Assembly: GCF_006716425.1 (NCBI RefSeq)
Contig: NZ_VFOZ01000001.1
Location: forward strand, 2,046,001-2,110,000
Direction of reading: 5' to 3'
DNA: 64,000 nt
Origin: Actinoallomurus bryophytorum
Lineage (GTDB): Bacteria > Actinomycetota > Actinomycetes > Streptosporangiales > Streptosporangiaceae
Under the pieces are notes generated by a model. That model was given only the letters and a program-made list of their open reading frames with translations, was not told the DNA's origin and searched no databases. The position numbers and the translations under genes are program-made. Below are positions 1 through 8,716 of the stretch, in pieces (position 1 is the first letter of the stretch; every line of letters begins with the position of its first letter).

Positions 1-1569
1 CCGGTCGCGGTGGTCGACAAGCCTTATCTGCAGGTACGCGACCTGATGATGGTCGACCTGTCCGGCGTCGGCGGCCACGTCGGAATCGCCGGCGGCACCC
101 AGTCCGGCAAGAGCACGCTCCTGCGCACGCTGATCACGGTGCTGACACTCACGCACACCCCGGCCGAGGTGCAGTTCTACTGCGTCGACCTCGGCGGCGG
201 CACGCTGTCGACACTGGGCGAACTGCCGCACATCGGCGGCGTCGCCGGCCGGATGGACGCGGAGCGGATCAGCCGGACGGTCGCCGAGGTACAGGGCGTG
301 CTGAGCCGGCGTGAACGCCTCTTCGCCGAAGAGGGCATCGAGAACATGGCCGCGTACCGGGCGCTGCGCCGCGCCGGCCGGTTCCCCGACGACCCGCACG
401 GCGACGTCTTCCTCGTCATCGACGGCTGGGCCTCACTCCGCTCCGACTTCGAGGAGCACGACGGGCCGATCCGGCAGCTCGCCGCCCGCGGCCTGACGTA
501 CGGCGTGCACCTCATGCTCAGCTCGGGCCGCTGGTCCGACATTCCGAGCGCGCTGCGCGACCAGCTCGGCACGCGTCTGGAGCTGCGGCTCGGCGACTCG
601 ATCGACTCGGTGATCGACATGCGCGCGGCAGCACGGGTGCCGCGCGCCCCGGGCAGCGGGCTCACGATGGACAAGATGAACTTCCTGGCCGCCATCCCGC
701 GCATCGACGGCCGCTCGCGCACCGATGACCTCGCGACCGCGACGCGCGCGATGGCCGAGAGCGTGGCCGACTGCTGGGACGGGCCGGTCGCGCCGCCCGT
801 GCGCATGCTGCCCGCGGTGCTCCCGGCCGAACGCCTGCCCGAGCCGGCCGGCCGGATGCGCGTCGCGCTCGGCTGGGGCGAGTCGGACCTGGCACCGGTC
901 TGGCACGACTTCGACTCCCAGCCGCACCTGACCGTGCTCGGTGACACCGAGAGCGGCAAGACCGGCGTGCTGCGCCTCATCGCCCAGGCGGTCGCTCGCA
1001 CGTACCAGCCGGGCGAGGCCGAGGTCGTCCTCATCGACTCACGCCGCGCGCTGCTCGAGGTCGTGCCGGAGGAGTACCGTCTCGGCTTCGCGTTCTCCGC
1101 CAGCGCGGCGGCCGAGATCGTCGACGGGTTGGCGACGCGGCTGCGAGCGCGGATGCCCGGCGCCGACGTGACGCCGGCGCAGCTCGCCCGGCGCGACTGG
1201 TGGGCGGGCCCGGACGTGTACATCTTCGTGGACGACTACGACCTGCTGACCAGCCCGATGGGCGGACCGCTCAACGCGCTGATGGACCTGCTTCCGCAGG
1301 CCGCCGACATCGGGCTGCACGTCGTGCTGGCCCGGAGCGCGGCCGGCTCCGGACGGCTGTCGATGGACCCGGTCGTACGCCGGTTGCAGGAGTCGAACAC
1401 GCCCGATCTGGCACTGTCCTGCCCGCCGAACGAGATGCCGCTGCTCAACGGGATGCGGCCGCGGCAGTTCCCGCCCGGTCGCGGGCTCGTGGTGACGCGC
1501 CGGAGCGCGACGCAGCTCCAGGTCGGCTGGCTGCCGCCGGCCGACACCCAGAACGGAAGCGGCCGATGA
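1..1569 (+). CDS. eccC: ESX/type VII secretion ATPase EccC, C-terminal part (5' truncated)
   Basis: This is the last 522 codons of an FtsK/SpoIIIE-type ATPase of the ESX (type VII) secretion channel. EccC proteins are membrane-anchored and drive export of WXG100-type substrates. The visible part carries two ATPase modules. The first has Walker A GGTQSGKST about 30 residues in and a Walker B-like VFLVIDGW. The second has Walker A GDTESGKTG about 310 residues in and VYIFVDDYD. They correspond to domains 2 and 3 of EccC, so the membrane segments and domain 1 must lie upstream of base 1. The frame is open back to base 1, so the GTG at 10 is internal and not a start. The stop overlaps the start of the mycosin gene (ATGA), which implies translational coupling. 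The EccC assignment is firm. Which ESX subtype it belongs to cannot be told. Confidence 0.93.
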   Translation, partial: PVAVVDKPYLQVRDLMMVDLSGVGGHVGIAGGTQSGKSTLLRTLITVLTLTHTPAEVQFYCVDLGGGTLSTLGELPHIGGVAGRMDAERISRTVAEVQGVLSRRERLFAEEGIENMAAYRALRRAGRFPDDPHGDVFLVIDGWASLRSDFEEHDGPIRQLAARGLTYGVHLMLSSGRWSDIPSALRDQLGTRLELRLGDSIDSVIDMRAAARVPRAPGSGLTMDKMNFLAAIPRIDGRSRTDDLATATRAMAESVADCWDGPVAPPVRMLPAVLPAERLPEPAGRMRVALGWGESDLAPVWHDFDSQPHLTVLGDTESGKTGVLRLIAQAVARTYQPGEAEVVLIDSRRALLEVVPEEYRLGFAFSASAAAEIVDGLATRLRARMPGADVTPAQLARRDWWAGPDVYIFVDDYDLLTSPMGGPLNALMDLLPQAADIGLHVVLARSAAGSGRLSMDPVVRRLQESNTPDLALSCPPNEMPLLNGMRPRQFPPGRGLVVTRRSATQLQVGWLPPADTQNGSGR

Positions 1570-2792
1570 GCGCGCCGCGTCGGCTCGCGGCGGTCCTCGC
1601 GGGAACGGCGCTCACCGGCGCGCCGCTTCTCACGGGGGCACCGGTCTTGGCCGCGACAAAATGCGCCACACCGGCCAGGACGGTCATCCGCGACGTGCCG
1701 TGGGCACAGCGGGTCCTGGGCCCGGACCGGGCGTGGGCCCTCACCCGCGGTGGCGGCCTCGTCGTGGGCGTGGTCGACACGGGTGTGAGCGGGGCATCGC
1801 CGGCGCTGGCCGGGGCCGTGCTGCCCGGCCGCGACGTGAGCACGAACCGCGCCGCGGACACCGACTGCCGGGGGCACGGCACGTTCGTCGCCGGTCTCCT
1901 TGCCGCGCGGCCGATGGCGGGACACGGCCTGGTCGGGATCGCACCCGGTGTGCGCGTGCTGCCGATACGGGTCGCCGCCGACGAGCAGCAGGGCGTCGAC
2001 CCCGGCAAGCTCGCGACGGGGATCCGGACCGCCGTGGACGGGGGTGCCCGAGTGATCGCGGTGGCGCTCGGCTCACCGACCGCGCCACCCGCCCTGCGCG
2101 CCGCGGTCACCTACGCGAACGCCCACGACGTGGTCGTCGTCGCCTCGACGGACACGACCGGGGCGGCCTCCTCCAGTGGACCGGCGTACCCGGCCGGTCT
2201 GCCCGGCGTGCTGGCGGTCGCGTCGATCCAGTCGGACGGGCGGCCGGTCTCGACCGCCGGGTCGGGGGGCCGGCCGGCGCTCGCCGCGCCGGGCGCCGGT
2301 CTACTGAGCGTCGCCCCCCAGGGGAACGGAAATGTCACCGCGTCCGCCAGCGGCGTGGCGGTCGCGTTCGTCGCCGGTGCGGCGGCGCTGGTGCGCGACT
2401 ACCGGCCCACGCTCAAGGCCGACGAGGTACGGCACCGCCTGGAGGCCACGGCCGACCATCCGACGGGACCGCTCCCCGACCCACTGCTCGGCTACGGGAT
2501 GGTCGACCCGGTCGCGGCCGTGACGACCGCGCTGCCGGAAGAGTCCGGCGAGGTCGCGCCGAAGCCGCAGGCCAGGCCGGTGCGGATCGTCCTGCCGGCG
2601 CCGGAGGACCACAGCGCCGAACACCTCGCGCTCATCACCTCGGCCGCGGTGACCGGCTGCGCGGCGCTCGGCGCCCTGGTCGTCGCGGCGCTCCGGCGCG
2701 GACGGCAGCGCGGCTGGCGGCCCGGTGGCACCGAGGACGCCGACCGACGCGGAGATATGGACTCGCCCTATTCAGGGATTGGATCCCGGTAG
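1566..2792 (+). CDS. mycP: Mycosin (MycP)-like subtilase, apparently catalytically dead
   Basis: The 408-residue product has the mycosin layout: an N-terminal signal peptide, a subtilase domain (about residues 45-320), a Pro-rich linker, and one C-terminal membrane helix (about 355-380) followed by Arg-rich residues. Mycosins are membrane-anchored serine proteases needed for ESX secretion. The Asp motif (VVDTGVSG, Asp about 70) and the His motif (CRGHGTFVAG, His about 102) are intact. The Ser motif, normally GTSxAAxxVAG, reads ASGVAVAFVAG, so the nucleophile position is Gly263. The usual oxyanion Asn region (AAGN) reads ASTD. The fold is therefore kept while catalysis is probably lost. I chose ATG 1566 because it overlaps the upstream stop and gives a clean signal peptide. 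A mycosin role that needs only the fold, such as stabilising the ESX complex, is an inference. Confidence 0.88.
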   Translation: MSAPRRLAAVLAGTALTGAPLLTGAPVLAATKCATPARTVIRDVPWAQRVLGPDRAWALTRGGGLVVGVVDTGVSGASPALAGAVLPGRDVSTNRAADTDCRGHGTFVAGLLAARPMAGHGLVGIAPGVRVLPIRVAADEQQGVDPGKLATGIRTAVDGGARVIAVALGSPTAPPALRAAVTYANAHDVVVVASTDTTGAASSSGPAYPAGLPGVLAVASIQSDGRPVSTAGSGGRPALAAPGAGLLSVAPQGNGNVTASASGVAVAFVAGAAALVRDYRPTLKADEVRHRLEATADHPTGPLPDPLLGYGMVDPVAAVTTALPEESGEVAPKPQARPVRIVLPAPEDHSAEHLALITSAAVTGCAALGALVVAALRRGRQRGWRPGGTEDADRRGDMDSPYSGIGSR

Positions 2793-2823
2793 CGAAGCGC
2801 GGGGATCTTCTCCAATTTGAGCC

Positions 2824-2859
2824 GGGCCGGACTCCCCGCGATCGGCGGGGGGCCGGCCC
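2824..2859 (+). terminator. Hairpin terminator after eccC-mycP
   Basis: Two nested complementary segments, GGGCCGG with CCGGCCC and inside them CCCCGC with GCGGGG, form a long GC stem. It lies 31 bases after the mycosin stop and is followed by a pyrimidine-rich stretch (CCTTCTCTTCC). It probably ends the ESX transcript. The rest of 2793-3079 shows no gene-like signal. Confidence 0.6.
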
Positions 2860-3079
2860 CCTTCTCTTCCCGGCCGGGCGCGACGACGCCCGTACGGACG
2901 CCGGCGGCTTCCGCACGTCATGGCGGAGATGACGCGCTCGCGACCGTCCCCTGATCCGGATGAACCGACCGTCCGGCCTCGGCCGTACCAGGCGTCGACA
3001 CCATGCGCCCGGCGGGCCGGGACGGCGTTTCGTGCTACCTACTCGTTACGACCGAGAAAACTTTGTCGCACGACATCCC

Positions 3080-3107
3080 TTGACTCACCGACGCCCACCC
3101 GTACGCT
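3080..3107 (+). promoter_or_regulatory. Candidate promoter of the LAL regulator gene
   Basis: TTGACT at 3080-3085 and TACGCT at 3102-3107 are separated by 16 bases and resemble a housekeeping-sigma promoter. The predicted start point lies near 3114, about 45 bases upstream of the GTG start at 3161. Confidence 0.4.
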
Positions 3108-3160
3108 GTGTTGGAGTTCGGTACGAAATATTGGTAAAACCACATCGAACGGAGCGTCAG

Positions 3161-6064
3161 GTGACTGTCTCCCCTCCGTCCGGCTCACCGATCGGCCGAG
3201 ACGACGAACTGGACCGGCTGCGCCATCTGCTGCACGACGCGATGGACGGTGCGGGTCGTTCGGTGTGGATCGAGGGCGAACCGGGGATCGGCAAGTCGGC
3301 GTTGCTGAACTCGTTCCTGACCGAGGCGGCGAGCCTCGGCTGTCACATCCGTGCCGGCGCCGCGGAGGAGTTCGGCCGCCGGATCCCGTTGCACGTGATG
3401 CTCGACTGTCTCGGCGCCGAGCCGGGTGCGAAGGATCCGGAACTCCGGGAGATCGCGGACCTGCTCTCGTGCGGAGCGCCCGCCGGACGGCCGGCCGACC
3501 CGGTGGCGGCCGCGACGGAACGGCTGCTCGGCCTGGTCGACCGCCTCAGCGCGGGCCGGCCCCTGGTCGTCGCCGTCGATGACCTGCAGTGGGCCGATGA
3601 GTCCAGCATCCTGCTGCTGCACCGGCTGAGCCGGCTCGCCCAGCGCAGCCCGCTCCTGGTCGTCGGCGCGTGCCGCCCGGTGCCGTGCCGGCCGGACCTG
3701 GTGACGTTGAAGCGCGGCCTGACGTCCTCCGGCGCCGAGGTGATCACCCTCGCGTCGCTGCCGCCTGCCGCCGTCACACGGCTGGCCGCCGAACTCACCT
3801 CCGAGCTCACCGGCGCCGGCCTGCTCGGCGACCGGCTCGGCCGCGCCGCCGAACTCGCGGGCGGCAACCCGGCCTACCTGCGGGAGATGGTGGACGCGCT
3901 GGTCCGCGAGGACAAGGTGCGGCGGCAGGAGGACACCGCGGAGCTCGACGGGGAGACCGGAGGCGGCCTTCCCCGTACGCTGACCGACGCGATCTCCGAC
4001 CGGCTCGGCTTCCTGTCCACGGGCACGACCGGCCTGCTGCGCTCGGCGGCGCTTCTGGGCCCGGCCTTCTCCGTCACCGATCTCGGTGCGATCGTCGGCC
4101 GGTCCGCGCTGGAGCTGACCGCGGCCCTGGAGGAGGCCACCGCGGCCGGGGTGCTGACCGAGTCGGACGTGCTGCTGGCGTTCCGGCACCCCCTGATCCG
4201 CCAGGCCCTGTACGAGCGGCCGCCGGCCGGGCTGCGGCTGGCGCTGCACCTCCAGGCCGCACGCGCGCTCGCCGACGCCGGGCTCGCCGTCGAGCGGGTG
4301 GCCGAGCAGCTGCTCGCGGCCCTGCGCGGCCCCGGCGCCGTACCGGTCGTGGACGGCTGGACCGTCGACTGGCTGCTCAGGGCGGGCCGGCGACTGGTGT
4401 CCCGCGCGCCCGAGGACGCCGCCGAACTCCTGCGGCTGGCCGTCGCCTACCTGCCCTCGGACGATCCGCGCCGTGAGTCGCTCGAGGTGATCCTGGCCCC
4501 GGCGCTCGTGCTGCTCGGCCACCGCGACGAGGCCGTGAGGCTCGCCGAGAAGGTGCTCGCGGCCACCGGCGACCCGGCGCGGGCCGCGGAGATGAGCTGG
4601 ACCGCCGGCTGGGCGATGACCGACGGCCACCACCACGAGGCGGCGCGGCGCACGCTCAGCCGGGCGCTGCGCGCCCCCGGCCTGGACGACGTGTGGGCCG
4701 CGCGCCTGCGCGCGATGCTGGCCCGCTCCGCCGTCGCCGATGGCGACCTCGCCCAGGCCGACGCCGCCACACGACGCGCGCTGGCCGAGGCCGACCGGTC
4801 GGGGGACCGGCCCGCCGCCGCCGCGGCGCTGTACGCCGCGGGCATCGTCCAGGTCCACCGCGGCGACCTGGACGCCGCGACGGACCGGCTCGGCCGCGCG
4901 CTGGCCATCGCCGAGCAGTGCGACGACCCGGAGACCCACGACCTGCGGCTGCGGCTCCGGCAGAGCCGCGCGTACGTCCTGCTCGTGCAGGAGCGCCACG
5001 CCGACGCCGACCTGGCGGCACGCGAACTGCTCGCCGAGGCCGAGCGCGACGCGTCCCCATCGCGGCTCGCCTGCAGCCGGATCCTCGCCGCCGAGGTTCA
5101 CTACCACGCGGGCCGATGGAACGAGGCAATCGCCCAGCTCGACGCCGCGGCCGGGGCGGACGACCTGATCCCGGCCGCCGACCGGCGTTGGCTGCACGGC
5201 CTGGCCGCGGTGATCGCGGTTCACCGCGACGACCAGGCGTCCGCCGAGGCACACCTCGGCGCCGTCCCGGCCACAGGCGCGGGCCACGCCGGCGCGCAGT
5301 ACGTACCGCTGGCCCGCGCGCTGCTGGCCGAGCGACGCGACCTGACCGAAGAAGCGCTCGCCATCCTGACCCGGCTGCTCGACCGTACGGGCACCCGTCC
5401 GGCCTACCACCGGCACATCTGGCTGCCCACACTGCTCCGGCTGGCTCTGCGCGAAGGCGACACGCGCCTCGCGCGTGCCGCCGCCAAGGCCGGTTCCGGC
5501 GCGGCGCCGCACGCAGGCCGGTGGCCCGCGGCGAGCCTGGCCGCGGTGGCTCAGCACTGCGCGGGCCTGCTCGAGGGCGATCACGCGACGCTCACCCTCG
5601 CCGTCGACGCCTACCGGGCCGGGGGCCGTCCGCTGCAGCTGGCGCAGACGCTGGAGGACACCGCGGTCGTGCTCGCCGAACGCGGCGACCTGCGCGCGGC
5701 GCGTACCGCCCATGCGGAGGCGTCGGAGGTGTACACCGGGCTGGGTGCCACCTGGGACCTCTTGCGCGCCGACACGCGGCTGCGCCGGCACGGCCTGCGG
5801 CGCCGCCGTGGCCCGCGCCGCCGCGCGGCCACCGGCTGGGACGCCCTCACTCCGGCCGAGCTCACGGTCGCCCGGCTCGTCGCCGAGGGGCGGCCGAACC
5901 CCGACATCGCCGCGAACCTGTTCGTGTCCCGGCGCACCGTCGAGGTGCATGTCTCACACATCTTGTCCAAGCTGGGCGTACGGTCCCGCGTGGAGATCGC
6001 CGGCGAGGCGGCGCGGAGGTTCGCGGGCACGGAGCTGAAGGCCGTGTCCGCGTGGGCCGGCTGA
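3161..6064 (+). CDS. LAL-family (large ATP-binding LuxR) transcriptional regulator
   Basis: The 967-residue regulator has the LAL architecture. An N-terminal AAA/NACHT-like ATPase carries Walker A GEPGIGKSALL near residue 38 and Walker B VVAVDDLQWAD near residue 137. A long TPR-like helical region spans about 400-850. A C-terminal LuxR-type helix-turn-helix follows (about 895-960: LTPAELTVARLVAEG, then NLFVSRRTVEVHVSHIL). Family members bind a ligand through the helical repeats and activate transcription in an ATP-dependent way, often of secondary metabolism or transport genes. The GTG at 3161 is preferred over upstream candidates because GGAGCG lies 5 bases before it and the conserved domain begins right after. 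It stands alone between the ESX genes and a convergent DeoR gene, so the target is unknown. Control of the neighbouring ESX-related genes is only a possibility. Confidence 0.9.
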   Translation: MTVSPPSGSPIGRDDELDRLRHLLHDAMDGAGRSVWIEGEPGIGKSALLNSFLTEAASLGCHIRAGAAEEFGRRIPLHVMLDCLGAEPGAKDPELREIADLLSCGAPAGRPADPVAAATERLLGLVDRLSAGRPLVVAVDDLQWADESSILLLHRLSRLAQRSPLLVVGACRPVPCRPDLVTLKRGLTSSGAEVITLASLPPAAVTRLAAELTSELTGAGLLGDRLGRAAELAGGNPAYLREMVDALVREDKVRRQEDTAELDGETGGGLPRTLTDAISDRLGFLSTGTTGLLRSAALLGPAFSVTDLGAIVGRSALELTAALEEATAAGVLTESDVLLAFRHPLIRQALYERPPAGLRLALHLQAARALADAGLAVERVAEQLLAALRGPGAVPVVDGWTVDWLLRAGRRLVSRAPEDAAELLRLAVAYLPSDDPRRESLEVILAPALVLLGHRDEAVRLAEKVLAATGDPARAAEMSWTAGWAMTDGHHHEAARRTLSRALRAPGLDDVWAARLRAMLARSAVADGDLAQADAATRRALAEADRSGDRPAAAAALYAAGIVQVHRGDLDAATDRLGRALAIAEQCDDPETHDLRLRLRQSRAYVLLVQERHADADLAARELLAEAERDASPSRLACSRILAAEVHYHAGRWNEAIAQLDAAAGADDLIPAADRRWLHGLAAVIAVHRDDQASAEAHLGAVPATGAGHAGAQYVPLARALLAERRDLTEEALAILTRLLDRTGTRPAYHRHIWLPTLLRLALREGDTRLARAAAKAGSGAAPHAGRWPAASLAAVAQHCAGLLEGDHATLTLAVDAYRAGGRPLQLAQTLEDTAVVLAERGDLRAARTAHAEASEVYTGLGATWDLLRADTRLRRHGLRRRRGPRRRAATGWDALTPAELTVARLVAEGRPNPDIAANLFVSRRTVEVHVSHILSKLGVRSRVEIAGEAARRFAGTELKAVSAWAG

Positions 6065-6070
6065 GGCGGG

Positions 6071-6832
6071 TCAGGCCCGCAGGACGCGGGGGCCGGCGAG
6101 GCCGATCGCCGCGGCGGCGCCGTCGTCCAGCCCTGCGTCGGTGACCAGCAGGTCGACGTCGGCCAGCGAACCGAACCGGGCCAGCGAGTCGTTGCCCACC
6201 TTCGTGTGGTCGGCCAGCAGGATCGAACGCCGGGCGGCGCCCATCATCGCGGCCTTCACCGAGGCCTCACCCGGGTCGGGGGTCGTGAGGCCGCGCTCCA
6301 GCGACAGCCCGCCGGCGCCCATGAAGGCGGCGTCGACGTACATCTGCGACAGCGGCTGCAGCAGCCAGTCGTCGACCGTGGCGAACGTGCTGCGCCGGAT
6401 CCGGCCGCCCAGCAGGATCACGGTGAGGTTGGCGCTCGGGGCCAGGAGTACGGCCAGCGGCAGGGAGTTCACGATGACGGTGAGCTCGCGGTCGGCCGGG
6501 AGTATCTCGGCGAGCCGGCCCGTGGTCGAGCCGGCGTCGATGATGATCGCACCTTCGTCCGGGACCTCGGCGAGCGCGGCCTTGGCGATGCGCTCCTTCT
6601 CGGTGGTCATGAGGGAGTCGCGCGCCGACAGCACCGGATCCACCGGAGGCCTGCCCACGGCGACCGCTCCGCCGTAGACGCGCCGGACGGTGCCCGCGCG
6701 TTCGAGTACGGTCAGGTCGCGCCGGATCGTCTCGCTCGTGACCGCGAACTCATCGGCGAGGTTCATCACGTCGACGCGCCCGTCGGCACGGGCGCGTCTG
6801 AGGATCTCCTGCTGCCGCTCCTCGGCCTGCAT
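6071..6832 (-). CDS. DeoR-family transcriptional regulator
   Basis: The 253-residue protein is full length for the family. A DeoR-type winged helix (about 6-60, with VTSETIRRDLTVLERAGTVR) is followed by a sensor domain (about 75-235) that starts with the phosphosugar-pocket motif DAGSTTGRLAEIL. Members are usually repressors released by a phosphorylated sugar. No sugar gene is adjacent. The convergent LAL gene ends six bases away, and the gene further upstream encodes an unknown protein on the same strand. An inverted repeat just upstream of the start codon suggests autoregulation. The ligand cannot be deduced. Confidence 0.9.
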   Translation of the reverse strand: MQAEERQQEILRRARADGRVDVMNLADEFAVTSETIRRDLTVLERAGTVRRVYGGAVAVGRPPVDPVLSARDSLMTTEKERIAKAALAEVPDEGAIIIDAGSTTGRLAEILPADRELTVIVNSLPLAVLLAPSANLTVILLGGRIRRSTFATVDDWLLQPLSQMYVDAAFMGAGGLSLERGLTTPDPGEASVKAAMMGAARRSILLADHTKVGNDSLARFGSLADVDLLVTDAGLDDGAAAAIGLAGPRVLRA

Positions 6833-6837
6833 GGTGT

Positions 6838-6865
6838 GGTTTCACCACCATTCACTGTTGAAACC
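6838..6865. promoter_or_regulatory. Inverted repeat, candidate DeoR operator
   Basis: GGTTTCA at 6838-6844 and TGAAACC at 6859-6865 form a perfect 7-bp inverted repeat with a 14-base spacer. It starts six bases upstream of the deoR-type start codon. The position suggests autorepression; the assignment to this regulator is inferred from proximity. Confidence 0.4.
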
Positions 6866-6941
6866 ATCATCCATGCCCTAGCGGGAGGCGGTCAAATGCC
6901 GCCACGCTCACCGCCGGGTCCGTAAGCGCTGTCCGCCCAGG

Positions 6942-7841
6942 TCAGTGCGGGATGTGGCCACCTGAAGCCACCGAGGCGTCGCTCGCGCGTGCCTCTCGGC
7001 GCGCGGCCGTGCCCGGCGGGGGCGACGCGACCGGCGGGCGGGTGCTCGCGTGCACGGAGACGTCCCCGCAGACGATCAAGCCACTCGAGGTGACCGCCGG
7101 GCGCTGTACGGGCGGCGGCCCCCCGGCCATCCGCGCGACCTGACGCTCCCGGCCGCCCGCGCCGGTCAGCACGAACTCCACGTCCGCTCCATCCGCCCGC
7201 AGGGCCGGGTCGGCGTGGACCGGGAAGTAGACGACTCCGTGCTCACCGGGGCCCAGCGGGGGCACGCCGACCGCGCGGCCGTACGCCTCCTGTCCGGTCT
7301 CCCGCAGCGCCTCCGGCTTCCAGGTCTCCTCGACCACGACACCGCTCCGGGCGAGCGTGTCCCGGCCGGCGTCGCTGACGTCGAGGACCGCGTCATAGCC
7401 GAAGGGGCGCCATCCGGAGTTGCGCACGGTGACGGCCAGGAACCGGACGTCCTGCGTTCCCTCGCGCAGGCCGTCGCCGACGAGCAGCGGCAGGCCGGCG
7501 ACCTCGAACGTCCCGCCGACGTGGTCGAGCAGGAGCACCAGGTCGTCCGGGTGCGAGTCGCCCGGCCAGTAGTGGTCCTTCGACGCCACGATCCGCGACG
7601 CACGGCCGTCGCGGTCCTTCACCGGGTCGGCGTGCACGTATTCGCTCGCCTGCCAGCCCCCGCCGAAGTCGTGCTCGACGGCGAGGCACCAGCGGTCACC
7701 GCTCATCGTCTCCGACGCTCCGACCACGCCGGGGACGACGCCGCTCACCGCCCCCGTGACCACGATGCGCTGGGCCCAGTCCGAATCCTTGCGGACGACC
7801 GTGACGCGCCAGCTTCCGTGCAGGACGACGCTCCTCGCCAT
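6942..7841 (-). CDS. Protein of unknown function, beta-rich
   Basis: The 299-residue product has no motif I can name with certainty. There is no signal peptide or membrane segment. The middle (about 155-190, with FLAVTVRNSGWRPFGYDAVLDV) resembles DUF4352-like or immunoglobulin-like folds in which a conserved Asn follows a hydrophobic strand. The C-terminal 40 residues are Pro/Ala/Arg-rich and probably disordered. ATG 7841 is chosen because GGTGAG precedes it and upstream codons are Arg-rich and implausible. The gene is divergent from an ECF sigma factor gene with 206 bases between the two starts, so it may be one of that sigma factor's targets. That is inference from position only. Confidence 0.7.
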   Translation of the reverse strand: MARSVVLHGSWRVTVVRKDSDWAQRIVVTGAVSGVVPGVVGASETMSGDRWCLAVEHDFGGGWQASEYVHADPVKDRDGRASRIVASKDHYWPGDSHPDDLVLLLDHVGGTFEVAGLPLLVGDGLREGTQDVRFLAVTVRNSGWRPFGYDAVLDVSDAGRDTLARSGVVVEETWKPEALRETGQEAYGRAVGVPPLGPGEHGVVYFPVHADPALRADGADVEFVLTGAGGRERQVARMAGGPPPVQRPAVTSSGLIVCGDVSVHASTRPPVASPPPGTAARREARASDASVASGGHIPH

Positions 7842-8047
7842 GCCTATCTCACCCGCCCGGGAAAGGGCACACGTACGTACGGTCCGGCGGCCGAGCGCTG
7901 TTGCACGTTCCGAATACGTGAGCTCACCGATGTAACAGATCCGCCGTCGGCGCATCGTGGAATGTGCTGCCGGATCCCGGCTCGGCACGGAAATCGACGA
8001 ACGCGGCACCACCCGATGCTGAAATGAACAAGGAGAGGCCCGGACAT

Positions 8048-8716
8048 ATGAGCTCCCTGGTATTCGAACGTGAATTGCCCCCGGCCTCGCCGGCCGCACC
8101 CATATGTGCCGCCCGCGCGGTGCCGCGCCTCACCGGCCGGATGCGCGTCGGCGGGGCCGGCCGTCCGCCGCGGGTGCACCACGGGCTCGCTCCGGCCCCG
8201 GCGGCGGACCCGCAGGCGCTGCTCCGGACGCTGTACGCCGACCACGCCAAGGCACTGCGCGCGTACGTCACCCGGTTGCTGTCCGACCCGTACCATGCCG
8301 AGGACATCGTCCAGGAGACCATGCTCCGGGCCTGGCGCAACGCGGAGATCCTGGTGCCCGAGCGAGGATCGGTGCGCGGCTGGCTGATGCGCGTCGCGCA
8401 CAACATCGCCGTGGACAAGATCCGTGCCCGCATGGCCAGGCCGGACGAGGTCGAGGAGAGCGCCGCCGCGCCGCGGTCGTTCGGCGACCACAGCTCCGCG
8501 GTGGTGGACTCGGTGTTCCTCGCCCGCGCGCTGGCCCAGCTGAGTCCGGCGCACCGCGAGGTGCTGCGCGTGATCTATTTCGCCGACCACACCGCCGTAC
8601 AGGCGGCGGAATTGCTGGGCCTGCCCGTCGGCACGGTGAAGTCGCGCACCCATCACGCGCTCCGCCGCCTGAAGATCTGCATCGAAGAGCAAATGCTCTG
8701 CTCCGAGGATCAGTGA
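8048..8716 (+). CDS. ECF-type RNA polymerase sigma factor
   Basis: The 222-residue protein has a sigma-70 region 2 (about 60-135: PYHAEDIVQETMLRAWRN, then VRGWLMRVAHNIAVDKIR) and region 4 (about 160-210: LSPAHREVLRVIYF, then LGLPVGTVKSRTHHALRRLK). An unusual 55-residue Ala/Arg-rich N-terminal extension precedes region 2. ATG 8048 has GGAGAGG about 10 bases upstream. No anti-sigma gene with a zinc-finger domain lies next to it. The divergent neighbour is an unknown protein and the convergent neighbour is a lectin protein. C-terminal residues end shortly after region 4 with two cysteines (ICIEEQMLC). The regulon is unknown. Confidence 0.92.
   Translation: MSSLVFERELPPASPAAPICAARAVPRLTGRMRVGGAGRPPRVHHGLAPAPAADPQALLRTLYADHAKALRAYVTRLLSDPYHAEDIVQETMLRAWRNAEILVPERGSVRGWLMRVAHNIAVDKIRARMARPDEVEESAAAPRSFGDHSSAVVDSVFLARALAQLSPAHREVLRVIYFADHTAVQAAELLGLPVGTVKSRTHHALRRLKICIEEQMLCSEDQ

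Noticed and set aside
10-40. GTG at 10 as the start of the first ATPase gene
   Set aside because: The frame is open to base 1 and the protein begins inside an EccC ATPase module, so the gene starts upstream of the window.
3185-5950. Long minus-strand open frame opposite the LAL regulator
   Set aside because: It is a GC-driven shadow of the LAL gene with a low-complexity Arg/Gly/Gln-rich product and no family motif.
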